The position numbers were made by a program, and so were the translations under genes. From JANMCE01 sp031410595 (GTDB taxonomy: Bacteria; Actinomycetota; Acidimicrobiia; Acidimicrobiales; Ilumatobacteraceae): a stretch of 64,000 nt of DNA. The notes beneath the pieces are model-generated. The model was not told where the DNA came from, ran no database searches, and worked only from the letters and a program-made list of their open reading frames with translations. The DNA is taken from the NCBI GenBank assembly GCA_031410595.1, contig JANNZM010000054.1, positions 1 to 64,000 on the forward strand. Direction: 5' to 3'. Shown here one piece after another: positions 49,885-58,014 of the stretch (position 1 is the first letter of the stretch; every line of letters starts with the position of its first letter).

Positions 49885-50639
49885 CAGTAATTGACCCGCT
49901 TCAGGAACCCACCGTCAACGGTGACGTTCACGCCATTGACATGACCGGCTCGCGGGCTGGCGAGGAACACGACCACATCGGCAACCTCTTGGGCGGCGCC
50001 GAGCTTGCCGCCCGGATGCCCCTTTTCGGTAGCGGCGACGAACTCGGGCTTGCTTTCCTTGATCTTGTCCCAGTCGCCGCCCTCGATGAAGATCGGCCCG
50101 GGTGACACCACGTTGCAACGGATGCCCTGTGCCCCAAGCACCTGCGCCTGGCCGAGCGTCCAACTAGTCATGGCTGCTTTGAGGGCGCTGTAGCTACCGC
50201 TCCCACTGCCGAAGTGCTCGGCCGACGCGGTGGTACCGATGCTGATGAGCGATCCACCGCCGTCGCTGAGCGCCGCCTTCGCTGCGTCTACCCCGTTGAC
50301 CAGCGCCATCATGTCGATGTCGAGATTGCTTTGCCAGTGCTCGAGTGTTTTGCCGCCCTTACCCGATGTGTTGTGCACATAAATGTCCAGCCCGCCGAGT
50401 TGCTGGATGGCGCTGGCAACGAATGCGCGCAGTGATTCGGGGTTGGCTGCGTCAACGACCGAGCCGACGACCGTGCCCATCGCTGAAAGTTCCGTGACGG
50501 CCTGGTCGACATCGGCTTTCGTTCGGGCGCAAAGGGCCACCGACGCGCCCTCGGCCAAAAGCGTCTCCACGATGGCACGGCCGATGCCCTTGGTGGAGCC
50601 GGTGACGAGTGCTTTCTTGCCAGCCAATTGCAGGTCCAT
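49884..50639 (-). CDS. Short-chain dehydrogenase/reductase, ThuA-linked copy 1
   Basis: A 251-residue SDR. The cofactor loop is TGSTKGIGRAI. The usual NNAG is replaced by VHNTSGKGG. The catalytic Tyr and Lys are in SGSYSALKAAM, and the Ser is within LISIGTTAS. The C-terminal NVVSPGPIFIEGGDWDKIKE is unusual and shared with the SDR at 53630. The ATG at 50639 begins MDLQLAGKKALVTG. Upstream, 106 bp separate it from the divergent acyl-CoA dehydrogenase; this gap should hold promoters for both. It leads the five-gene operon SDR-ThuA-E1alpha-E1beta-E2. Confidence 0.92.
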   Translation of the reverse strand: MDLQLAGKKALVTGSTKGIGRAIVETLLAEGASVALCARTKADVDQAVTELSAMGTVVGSVVDAANPESLRAFVASAIQQLGGLDIYVHNTSGKGGKTLEHWQSNLDIDMMALVNGVDAAKAALSDGGGSLISIGTTASAEHFGSGSGSYSALKAAMTSWTLGQAQVLGAQGIRCNVVSPGPIFIEGGDWDKIKESKPEFVAATEKGHPGGKLGAAQEVADVVVFLASPRAGHVNGVNVTVDGGFLKRVNY

Positions 50640-50745
50640 AGTGGTGTTTCCTCGTTCGCAAAAGGGACGGAGAACGCCAGAGCTTGGCGTCGCCCGAGGG
50701 AGTAAGTGAAACTGTAGGCTACAACAAGTAACTAGGGGGAAATCA

Positions 50746-51990
50746 GTGGAAGATGTCAGCGCGTTTCGAGCACGAGCTGAGGCGTGGCTGGTCACCCGCC
50801 GCCCTCGCAAGGCGCCGCTGACAACCGACGCTCAGGTCTGGGGAGAGGGCGAATTCGATGTCACCGTCTTCCACGACCGCACACCCGAGCAGGAGCACCA
50901 GTACCTCTCCGCCTACGTTGCATGGATTGCCGAGCGCCAGTCCGCCGGCTTCTGGGGCATCACCTGGGATCCACAGTGGGGCGGTGCCGGTCTCACCAAG
51001 GCCCACGAGCGCGCCTACATAGAAGCCGAGTCGGGCTTCGAAACACCGAACGACCATGAGCTTATTTCGGTCACGTGCAAACTCATCGCGCCAGCCATTG
51101 AACGGTTCGGTACAACCGAACAGAAGAAGCTCTACATCGATGATTTCCTGACCGCCAAGGTCTTTGCCTGTCAACTTTTCAGCGAGCCCGGCGCTGGCAG
51201 CGACCTTGCTGGCCTTTCCACCAAAGCGGTTCGTGACGGGGACGAGTGGGTGCTCGACGGCCAGAAAGTCTGGAGTTCGAATGCACATATCACTCCATGG
51301 GGCTTCGCTATCTGCCGTACCGACCCGACAGTGCCCAAACACGCTGGTCTCACTGCCTTTCTTGTTCCGCTCGACGCGCCCGGAGTCGAGGTTCGCCCGA
51401 TCAAGCAGATGAATGGCGGCGCTTCGTTTAACGAGGTGTTCCTGTCGGGCGTGCGGCTCGATGACTCGCTGAGAATCGGTGAGGTTGGCGACGGCTGGAA
51501 GGTGGCCGTCACCATCCTCGGCTTCGAGCGCGAAAACAGCGGATCGTCCGGCCGTCGCGGCGGGACGTACGACGACCTCGTGCTACTCGCGCGCCACCTC
51601 GGTCGCACCAACGATCCCCTCATCCGCCAGCAGTTAGCCCGGGTGTACAGCGTGCAGAGAGCGCGATTGTGGGCTCGCAATCGTGCCGCCGCTGCCGTGA
51701 AGGCCGGAGGCTCGGCAGGACCGGGAGGATCGATCGGCAAGCTGATGTGGAGTGACTCGATGCGCCTCATCACCGAGACCGCGTCACAGTTGCTCGGTCC
51801 CGCACTGACGGCGGACACCGGTGGGTGGGGCACGTTCGGCTGGAATCAGCATGTGCTCGGTGCCCCCGGCTACCGCATTGCCGGCGGTTCCGATGAAATC
51901 CAACGCAATATCATCGGCGAACGCGTCCTGGGTCTGCCCACCGAACCCCGCGTCGACCGCGACACCCCGTTCAACATGATCGGCAAATGA
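50746..51990 (+). CDS. Acyl-CoA dehydrogenase family protein
   Basis: A 414-residue flavoprotein. FAD/substrate segments: FACQLFSEPGAGSDLAGLST, WVLDGQKVWSSNAH, GGASFNEVFLSGVRLDD, and the C-terminal GGSDEIQRNIIGERVLGLP. It resembles the larger-insert subgroup (FadE-like) of actinobacteria used for branched or ring-bearing acyl-CoAs. The catalytic base position could not be fixed by eye. It starts with GTG at 50746 after an AGGGGGA box. It converges with the thiolase-like gene, 3 bp between stops. Confidence 0.92.
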   Translation: MEDVSAFRARAEAWLVTRRPRKAPLTTDAQVWGEGEFDVTVFHDRTPEQEHQYLSAYVAWIAERQSAGFWGITWDPQWGGAGLTKAHERAYIEAESGFETPNDHELISVTCKLIAPAIERFGTTEQKKLYIDDFLTAKVFACQLFSEPGAGSDLAGLSTKAVRDGDEWVLDGQKVWSSNAHITPWGFAICRTDPTVPKHAGLTAFLVPLDAPGVEVRPIKQMNGGASFNEVFLSGVRLDDSLRIGEVGDGWKVAVTILGFERENSGSSGRRGGTYDDLVLLARHLGRTNDPLIRQQLARVYSVQRARLWARNRAAAAVKAGGSAGPGGSIGKLMWSDSMRLITETASQLLGPALTADTGGWGTFGWNQHVLGAPGYRIAGGSDEIQRNIIGERVLGLPTEPRVDRDTPFNMIGK

Positions 51991-51993
51991 GCC

Positions 51994-53133
51994 TTAGCGC
52001 GTCAAGACGGTGCAGGTGCTGAGGCCGGGGGCGCCGTAGACCTGAGTGAAGGCGGTTTTCGGGTTGTTGGGAACTTGGCGGCCTACCGCTCGACCCTGGA
52101 GCTGCAGGGTGCATTCGATGACCTGGCGCAGACCGCTGGCACCGATGGGTTCCCCGTTGGCGATGCAGCCACCGTCGGTGTTGACGGGCAGACGACCTTC
52201 GATTTCGAGAGCGCCACTCATGATGAGATCGGCCTGCTCACCGTGCTCGCACAGACCGCATTCGGCGAGGTGCATCAACTCTGCTCCGGCTTCCGTGTCT
52301 TGCACCTGGGCCACATCGATTTCCGACGGTGCCACACCAGCCGACTCGAACGCGGCCTTCGCCGCGAACTCGGTGGCGGCTGGAGTGATCTCGGAAGCCA
52401 GCGAGGGGCTGAACACTTCGAACGTGCCGTACTTGCGGGTACGAAACTCGACCGACTTCAGAAACACCGGGTCCGGCCGTAAGGCGCGCGCTCGCTCGGG
52501 TGACGTGAGAATGAGGGCCGCGGCACCCTCGCTCGGGCTACAGAACATGTACTTGGTGAGGGGGTCATTCACCATGTCGGCATTGGCGATGTCATCGACG
52601 CTCATCGCGTTGCGACGCCAGGCGTTCGGGTTACGGGCACCATTGCGTAACGCCTTGGCCGAAATCTCGGCCAGCAACCGCGGGTCAAGGTCGTGCTCGG
52701 CGAGGTACCGCTGGATCTTCATGCCAAAGAACTGGGTGGTGACCATCATGCCCAGTTCGCCGTACCAGTCCTCCAAGCCATACTCCGCTGGATTGGTGCC
52801 GAATGCGCCGCGCTCGTGTTTGTCGAACCCAACGACCATCACCGTGTCGGCCATACCCGACGCGATGGCGTTGGCTCCCGACAACAAGGCCGAGCCACCG
52901 GTCGCACAGCCGTTGTACACGGTCATGAACGGCACGCCGGTGAGGCCGAGGTCCTTGACCAGCGCGTCCGCGTGCCCTCCGTCGCGGGTACCACCTGCAG
53001 CAAAGCCGATGTCACTCCACTTCAGCCCGGCATCGGCCAGGGCGGCCCGGGCAGCAACCGTCGCCATCTGGCGCGCCGCGAGGGGAAATCGGCCGAACGG
53101 GTGCAGACCAACTCCGACAATAGCGACGTCCAT
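51994..53133 (-). CDS. Thiolase-like / SCP-x lipid-transfer protein
   Basis: A 379-residue thiolase-fold protein. The N-terminal half has VYNGCATGGSALLSGANAIA (nucleophile Cys) and GFDKHERGAFGT. The C-terminal half has GAELMHLAECGLCEHGE and NTDGGCIANGEPIGASGLRQ, with the second Cys and the His lost from the GHP motif usual in degradative thiolases. This is the SCP-x/retrothiolase-like group that works with a DUF35 protein, as in steroid side-chain enzymes. The second of two tandem ATGs (53133) is chosen for its spacing to GGAG. It is coupled to the DUF35 gene. Confidence 0.9.
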   Translation of the reverse strand: MDVAIVGVGLHPFGRFPLAARQMATVAARAALADAGLKWSDIGFAAGGTRDGGHADALVKDLGLTGVPFMTVYNGCATGGSALLSGANAIASGMADTVMVVGFDKHERGAFGTNPAEYGLEDWYGELGMMVTTQFFGMKIQRYLAEHDLDPRLLAEISAKALRNGARNPNAWRRNAMSVDDIANADMVNDPLTKYMFCSPSEGAAALILTSPERARALRPDPVFLKSVEFRTRKYGTFEVFSPSLASEITPAATEFAAKAAFESAGVAPSEIDVAQVQDTEAGAELMHLAECGLCEHGEQADLIMSGALEIEGRLPVNTDGGCIANGEPIGASGLRQVIECTLQLQGRAVGRQVPNNPKTAFTQVYGAPGLSTCTVLTR

Positions 53134-53558
53134 CATCCATGCTCCTTCGGTAGCGGCTCGAACCAGAACGCCTGCCAATCGGGGTCGCCGTCAGCCAGCG
53201 GGCCGATCACGAGCCGCACCGGATCGTCGATCTTCCAGCCGTCCACCGATCGACCATCCAGCCGAGCCTCAACCCGTACGGTGCCGAGGTCGACGTACGC
53301 GACGGCAAACGGAGCGAAAGATGTCGGGGTCCGAAAGGGAGGCTTTGGTGCGAAGCGTTGGACCGTCCACGTCCAGATCGTTCCTACGGCAGGTAAAACC
53401 ATCGGGTCGACGGCTTCGCTTCCACAGCGGGGGCACGATGCCTGGACCGGAAATGTATCGGTGGTGCAGTCGGCGCAACGGCTGCCGATGAGGTGGGGGC
53501 CGTCGACTTCAAGTGCGACCAGCCCGGTGAGGTTTGACAACACATCAGAAGCGGACAT
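53133..53558 (-). CDS. DUF35 / OB-fold acyl-CoA-associated protein
   Basis: A 141-residue protein: an N-terminal rubredoxin-like zinc ribbon (CADC...CPRC) then an OB-fold (GTIWTWTVQRFAPKPPF, PFAVAYVDLGTVRVEARL, LVIGPL). Such proteins form complexes with thiolase-like partners and supply the substrate-binding face; the adjoining gene is that partner. The stop overlaps the thiolase start by one base. It is divergent from the SDR at 53630, with 71 bp between. Confidence 0.92.
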   Translation of the reverse strand: MSASDVLSNLTGLVALEVDGPHLIGSRCADCTTDTFPVQASCPRCGSEAVDPMVLPAVGTIWTWTVQRFAPKPPFRTPTSFAPFAVAYVDLGTVRVEARLDGRSVDGWKIDDPVRLVIGPLADGDPDWQAFWFEPLPKEHG

Positions 53559-53629
53559 AGCCCGATGCTACGCTGACTTTCTTTAGAACCACTACTCCTT
53601 CCCGTTCCCCAATAGCGAAAGAGGTTTCC

Positions 53630-54394
53630 GTGGATCTCGGACTATCCGGTAAGACCGCCCTTGTCACCGGAGCCAGCCGCGGCATCGGTCGCAGCATTGT
53701 CGAACGTCTCCTGGCCGAAGGAATGCACGTTGCTTTCAGCGCGCGCAGCGCGCAGAGCGTCTCCGTGGCCGAGGCCGCCCTCGGTCCCGGCGCGGTCGGC
53801 TCGGTTGTTGACTCTGAAGACCTCACCGCCGTTGCCGCGTGGGTCGATGCGGTCGCAGCCGAACGAGGTCAGATTGACGTCGTGGTAGCCACCACCAGCG
53901 CCAAGGGCGGCATCCCGGCTACCGCAGATGGATGGCGCACGAGTTTCGACGTCGATGTGCTCGGCACCGTGACGCTGATCGAAGCCGCGCTCCCGCATCT
54001 CAAGGCTTCGGGTGGTGGCAGTATCGTGCAGCTCGGCACGACGGCATCCATCGAACACCACCACTTCCCCGGCGGGGGCTTCAGCTACAGCGCCATGAAG
54101 GCAGCGTTGGTCAACTACATCTCCCATCTCGCCAAGGAGATCTACGCCGATGGCATCCGCGCCAACGTCGTGTCGCCCGGCCCGATCTACATCGATGGCG
54201 GGTCGTGGGAACGCATCAAAACCGGTATGCCCGACTACTACGCCGAACATGTCGCGCAGCATCCAGCCGGTCGCTTGGGACGCCCGGAGGAGGTCGCCAA
54301 CGTGGTGGCATTTCTCGCCAGCCCGATGTCGTCGTGGGTGAATGCCGAGAACATCGTGGTCGACGGCGGCTTCACTCGTCGCGTCTCGTTCTGA
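53630..54394 (+). CDS. Short-chain dehydrogenase/reductase, ThuA-linked copy 2
   Basis: A 254-residue SDR similar to the one at 49884: TGASRGIGRSI cofactor loop, ATTSAKGG in place of NNAG, VQLGTTASIEHHHF, FSYSAMKAALVNY (Tyr and Lys), and NVVSPGPIYIDGGSWERIK. The start is a GTG at 53630. It is followed after 6 bp by a ThuA-like gene, mirroring copy 1. The shared odd features suggest that both SDRs act on similar polyhydroxy substrates. Confidence 0.92.
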   Translation: MDLGLSGKTALVTGASRGIGRSIVERLLAEGMHVAFSARSAQSVSVAEAALGPGAVGSVVDSEDLTAVAAWVDAVAAERGQIDVVVATTSAKGGIPATADGWRTSFDVDVLGTVTLIEAALPHLKASGGGSIVQLGTTASIEHHHFPGGGFSYSAMKAALVNYISHLAKEIYADGIRANVVSPGPIYIDGGSWERIKTGMPDYYAEHVAQHPAGRLGRPEEVANVVAFLASPMSSWVNAENIVVDGGFTRRVSF

Positions 54395-54400
54395 CAGAGA

Positions 54401-55207
54401 GTGGACTTTCTTTCGGTTACCGGTGGTCATCGGGTGGATCTCGATGCCTTCCGGTTGATGCTCGACACGATTGCAAACGAGCGAGGTTGGCGCCACTCCC
54501 ACGCTGTCCAACCGACGGCACAACGTTGGCTGGACGGCAACCTGCCGTTCGATGCCGTGCTGTTGCACGACATTCCGGGCCTGCATCTCAAGCGGGGCGA
54601 ACCACCGACTCCCATCGATCCTGAGGCGTGGGTCAAAGACGCACTCGCACGCCTGTTCGCAGTGGGCAAGGGCATGGTGGTCTTGCACCACGGCCTTGCC
54701 GGCTGGCCATCATGGGAAGGCTGGGCCGATGCAATTGGGGGCCGATTTCTTTACGCACCCGGAGACCTCCACGGCGAACCGTGGCCGTCGTCGGGTACTC
54801 GCATCACGTCCTACACTGCGCAGATCATCGCGCCTGACCACCCGGTGTGCGTCGGCGTTGACAACTTCGAGCTCACCGATGAGCTCTACTGCTGCCCGGT
54901 ATTTCTCGACCGGGTTGTTCCGCTCGTGCGCACCAACGCCGACATGTCGCCGAGCCAGTTCATCTCCACCTACGAGCACGTCCTGGTTGGAGCGGACGCG
55001 GCCCCCCGATGTGACCAGCATCCACCCACGACCGATGTGATTGCGTGGGCCACCTCGGCCGACAACAGTCCAATCGTGTTCATCGAGCCGGGAGATGCCG
55101 CGGATACCTTTGGTCTTCCCATGTACCGACGCCTTTTAGCCAACGCGCTGGCTTGGGTGACCTCGCCCGATGCTCAGGTGTGGGCAGCCGGCCGACGGTT
55201 CGACTAG
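54401..55207 (+). CDS. ThuA-like protein, copy 2
   Basis: A 268-residue ThuA-type protein: DFLSVTGGHRVDLDAFRLML, FDAVLLHDIPGLHL, GKGMVVLHHGLAGWPSWEGW, FELTDELYCCPVFLD, NSPIVFIEPGDAADTFG. It is diverged from copy 1 but keeps the LHH/LHG and TDELY landmarks. Start GTG at 54401. It follows the SDR at 53630 and precedes the first Rieske gene by 48 bp. Confidence 0.82.
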   Translation: MDFLSVTGGHRVDLDAFRLMLDTIANERGWRHSHAVQPTAQRWLDGNLPFDAVLLHDIPGLHLKRGEPPTPIDPEAWVKDALARLFAVGKGMVVLHHGLAGWPSWEGWADAIGGRFLYAPGDLHGEPWPSSGTRITSYTAQIIAPDHPVCVGVDNFELTDELYCCPVFLDRVVPLVRTNADMSPSQFISTYEHVLVGADAAPRCDQHPPTTDVIAWATSADNSPIVFIEPGDAADTFGLPMYRRLLANALAWVTSPDAQVWAAGRRFD

Positions 55208-55222
55208 ATTCTGCATACTGTC

Positions 55223-55228
55223 TATAGT
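55223..55228 (+). promoter_or_regulatory. Possible -10 element before the first Rieske gene
   Basis: TATAGT lies 28 bp before the ATG at 55256, with a weak TTCGAC at 55199-55204 as a possible -35 (18-bp spacer). AT-rich sequence is rare here, so a promoter in this 48-bp gap is plausible. A good SD (GGGAGG) follows. Confidence 0.35.
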
Positions 55229-55255
55229 TAGTAGCGACCAGTGGGAGGTTTGCGC

Positions 55256-56422
55256 ATGTCGGCTACGCCTTTGATTTCAGTTGCCAAACGCCTGCTCGCG
55301 AACGTCGATGGCGATCGTGGTGACCTCAGCGCAGACATCCTGAACGTCCCCGCCACCGACTTTGTCGACCGGGATCGGTTCGAGCGCGAGATCGAAACCA
55401 TTTTCCACCGCAGTCCCCTGCTCGTCGCCTTCTCGGTCGATGTGGCTGAGCCGGGCGACTACAGCGCGCTCAGCATCGCCGGCCGACCGATCGTCGTCAC
55501 CCGTAGCGAAGACGGCGTGGCCCGCACCTTCCTCAATATCTGCCGCCATCGTGGCGCCAAGGTGACTCCCGACTGCTTCGGGCATGCCCGGCGGTTCACG
55601 TGCCCGTACCACTTCTGGGTCTACGACACCAAGGGTGCGCTGGTGGGCACCACCGCCCGCGATGCGTTCGAGGGGATGGATGTCTCCGGTCTCGTTGAAC
55701 TTCCAACGGCCGAACGAGCCGGGGCGATATTCGCTGTTCTCACGCCAGACACGCCGATGGACATCGACGCCTGGTTGGGCGAGATGGCCAGCGCGCTCGA
55801 AATCCTCGAACTCGACAAGCTTGTGCGTCATCGTGACGGCCTCATGGCCGACAGCGGTAACTGGAAAGCCACCGCCGATGGCTACGTCGACGGCTACCAC
55901 CTCGGCTACCTCCACCGAAACACCATTGGCACCAAGTCAATCACCAACCGCAACACCTACGATCTTTACGGCCCGCACGTGCGTCTCGGCTTCGCCAACA
56001 AACCGATGTTAACCATGCGGGACCTGGCCGATGACGAATGGCGTCTCCGCGAAGCGATGAGCCTCGTGCACTTCATCTTCCCGAACATCTCCATCAGCGG
56101 GCTGCCCGGCTCGGGTCTAATGGTCAGCCGCATCTATCCGGGCACGACTCCTGAGCGCTGCACCGTCGAACAGTTCCAGTATTTCCGTGAGCCGATGGTA
56201 ACCGACGAGCAGATCGCCGAAGCCGACTCGAAACGCGAGCTGTACTACGCCGTCACCCGTGACGAAGACTTCGCCACGGTGTTGGAGGTCACCGACTCGT
56301 TCGCGGCTCTCCCCAACAATGTCATCCGCTACGGCCGCAACGAGCAGGGCAATCAAAACCTGCACCGCTGGATCGACGCGCTGCTGACCGGCACCACTCC
56401 AACTCTCCAAGACGAACACTGA
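55256..56422 (+). CDS. Rieske non-heme iron oxygenase alpha subunit, 1
   Basis: A 388-residue ring-hydroxylating-type oxygenase. The Rieske [2Fe-2S] site is Cys96-x-His98 (ICRHRGAKV) and Cys116-x2-His119 (FTCPYHFWVYD). The mononuclear iron region is DGYVDGYHLGYLH with two His, and a later Asp is expected near VTDSFAALPNN. It hydroxylates an aromatic, terpenoid or amine substrate using electrons from a reductase. No beta subunit, ferredoxin or reductase is adjacent, so it is either an alpha-only type or uses distant partners. SD GGGAGG before the ATG at 55256. Confidence 0.92.
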   Translation: MSATPLISVAKRLLANVDGDRGDLSADILNVPATDFVDRDRFEREIETIFHRSPLLVAFSVDVAEPGDYSALSIAGRPIVVTRSEDGVARTFLNICRHRGAKVTPDCFGHARRFTCPYHFWVYDTKGALVGTTARDAFEGMDVSGLVELPTAERAGAIFAVLTPDTPMDIDAWLGEMASALEILELDKLVRHRDGLMADSGNWKATADGYVDGYHLGYLHRNTIGTKSITNRNTYDLYGPHVRLGFANKPMLTMRDLADDEWRLREAMSLVHFIFPNISISGLPGSGLMVSRIYPGTTPERCTVEQFQYFREPMVTDEQIAEADSKRELYYAVTRDEDFATVLEVTDSFAALPNNVIRYGRNEQGNQNLHRWIDALLTGTTPTLQDEH

Positions 56423-56433
56423 GGCCGACGAAC

Positions 56434-57789
56434 ATGTCTGAGATTCAAGGCACGACGAAGGCAGCACGATCGCCCGGCATCTCCTACCAGGAGTTACTCG
56501 ACACCGACACCCACGATGTACCCGCGGTGCTGCGCATGGAGGCGCCTCGATTCCTGGGGAATGAAGACCTCTCGATCGACCGCTTCATCAGCCGCGATTT
56601 TCACCTTCGTGAGATAGAGAAGCTGTGGAAGAGGGTGTGGCAATTCGCCTGTCGCGAAGAGGAGATCGCCGAGGTCGGCAGCTACGTCGTGTACGACATC
56701 GCCAACCTGTCGTTCATCATCATGCGCAGCGGCCCCGACACCATCCAGGCCTACTACAACGCCTGCCTGCATCGCGGTCGACAACTGAAGGACTACTCGG
56801 GTCGCTGCTCGGAGATGCGCTGCTCGTTCCACGGCTACACCTGGGCGCTGAACGGCAGCCTCGCCAGCATCCCGGCCCGCTGGGATTTCGAGCATGTCGA
56901 CGATGCCGATTTCGCGCTACCCGAAGTGAAGGTAGCCACATGGGAGGGGTTCGTGTTCATCAACCCCGACCCGAATTGCAGCTCCTTCCAGGATTTCCTT
57001 GGTGACATGCCCGACCACTTCACCCGCTGGGATCTAAAGAACCGCTACATCCAGTGCCACGTCGCCAAAGTGGTGCGAGCCAACTGGAAGATCACGCAGG
57101 AAGCCTTCAGCGAGTCATATCACGTGGCCGGCACTCACCCTCAGGCTCTCCCCTACTTGGGTGACACCAACAGCCAGATCGACATCTGGGAGAACTTCAG
57201 CCGCGTGATCACTCCGGGCGGCATCGCCAGTCCGTTGCTCAAGGGCCCGGTCACCGAGATGGACATCCTGCGGTACATGCTCGACACCCGGGTCGATGAA
57301 GACAGCTTCGTCCACCTCGGGCCAGGCGAAAATGCCCGCACCGCTTCGGCCAATGCGGCCCGCGAGCGGTGGCGAGCCGTGGTCGGTGATCAGGTTGATA
57401 CGTGGAGCGACGCAGAGTTCATCGACAACATCGACTACACCCTGTTCCCCAACTTCCATCCCTGGGGTGCCTACAACCGCATCGTCTACCGCTTCCGCCC
57501 GAACGGTGACGATCACCGCACGTCCATCATGGACATTTATCTGCTGTCACCCTTCAAAGGCGAGCGACCACGTCCGGCAATCACCACGCATCTGGGGGCC
57601 GACGAGCCGTTCACCGACGCAAGCGAGTTGGGGATGCTCGCCAAAATCTTCGAGCAGGACGCGTTCAATATGCCCAAGGTGCAAAAGGGCTTGGAACAGA
57701 CTGCCAAGCCGGGCGTCACCCTCGGCACCTATCAAGAGAGCAAGGTGCGCTGGACCCATCAGCTGCTCGACCACTGGCTGGCCGACTGA
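56434..57789 (+). CDS. Rieske non-heme iron oxygenase alpha subunit, 2
   Basis: A 451-residue oxygenase. Rieske ligands: Cys111-x-His113 (NACLHRGRQL) and Cys130-x2-His133 (MRCSFHGYTWAL). The catalytic iron motif is ITQEAFSESYHVAGTHPQ. It is longer than copy 1 and only distantly similar, so it is not a recent duplicate. It starts 11 bp after copy 1 and ends in a TGATG overlap with a 68-residue orphan. Confidence 0.93.
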   Translation: MSEIQGTTKAARSPGISYQELLDTDTHDVPAVLRMEAPRFLGNEDLSIDRFISRDFHLREIEKLWKRVWQFACREEEIAEVGSYVVYDIANLSFIIMRSGPDTIQAYYNACLHRGRQLKDYSGRCSEMRCSFHGYTWALNGSLASIPARWDFEHVDDADFALPEVKVATWEGFVFINPDPNCSSFQDFLGDMPDHFTRWDLKNRYIQCHVAKVVRANWKITQEAFSESYHVAGTHPQALPYLGDTNSQIDIWENFSRVITPGGIASPLLKGPVTEMDILRYMLDTRVDEDSFVHLGPGENARTASANAARERWRAVVGDQVDTWSDAEFIDNIDYTLFPNFHPWGAYNRIVYRFRPNGDDHRTSIMDIYLLSPFKGERPRPAITTHLGADEPFTDASELGMLAKIFEQDAFNMPKVQKGLEQTAKPGVTLGTYQESKVRWTHQLLDHWLAD

Positions 57790-57995
57790 TGCACGGCCAA
57801 CTCCACCCCTTCAGCAAAGCCCTGTACGAGCGGGACAACAACGGTCACGTCCTGGTCAATCTCGGGGACAAGCACGGCCTGTTCCGTTGGGACGGCAGTT
57901 GGATCGAAGGCGAACTGTTCGAAGCCGACCCCCAAATGTGCAACTGGATCGCAGGCCCGAAGCTCCGCCACCACCGGCTACAGATCGCCGAGTAA
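57789..57995 (+). CDS. 68-residue protein coupled to the second Rieske oxygenase
   Basis: A short protein with a TGATG overlap at its start: HPFSKALYERDNNGHVLVNL, KHGLFRWDGSWIEGELFEAD, MCNWIAGPKL. It is Trp- and His-rich for its size, acidic in the middle, with no signal peptide or Cys cluster, so it is not a ferredoxin. The fixed position between a Rieske enzyme and a P450 suggests an accessory or assembly role. I do not recognise a family. Confidence 0.75.
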   Translation: MHGQLHPFSKALYERDNNGHVLVNLGDKHGLFRWDGSWIEGELFEADPQMCNWIAGPKLRHHRLQIAE

Positions 57996-58014
57996 CTCAC
58001 TCCAGGGGGTGCCG

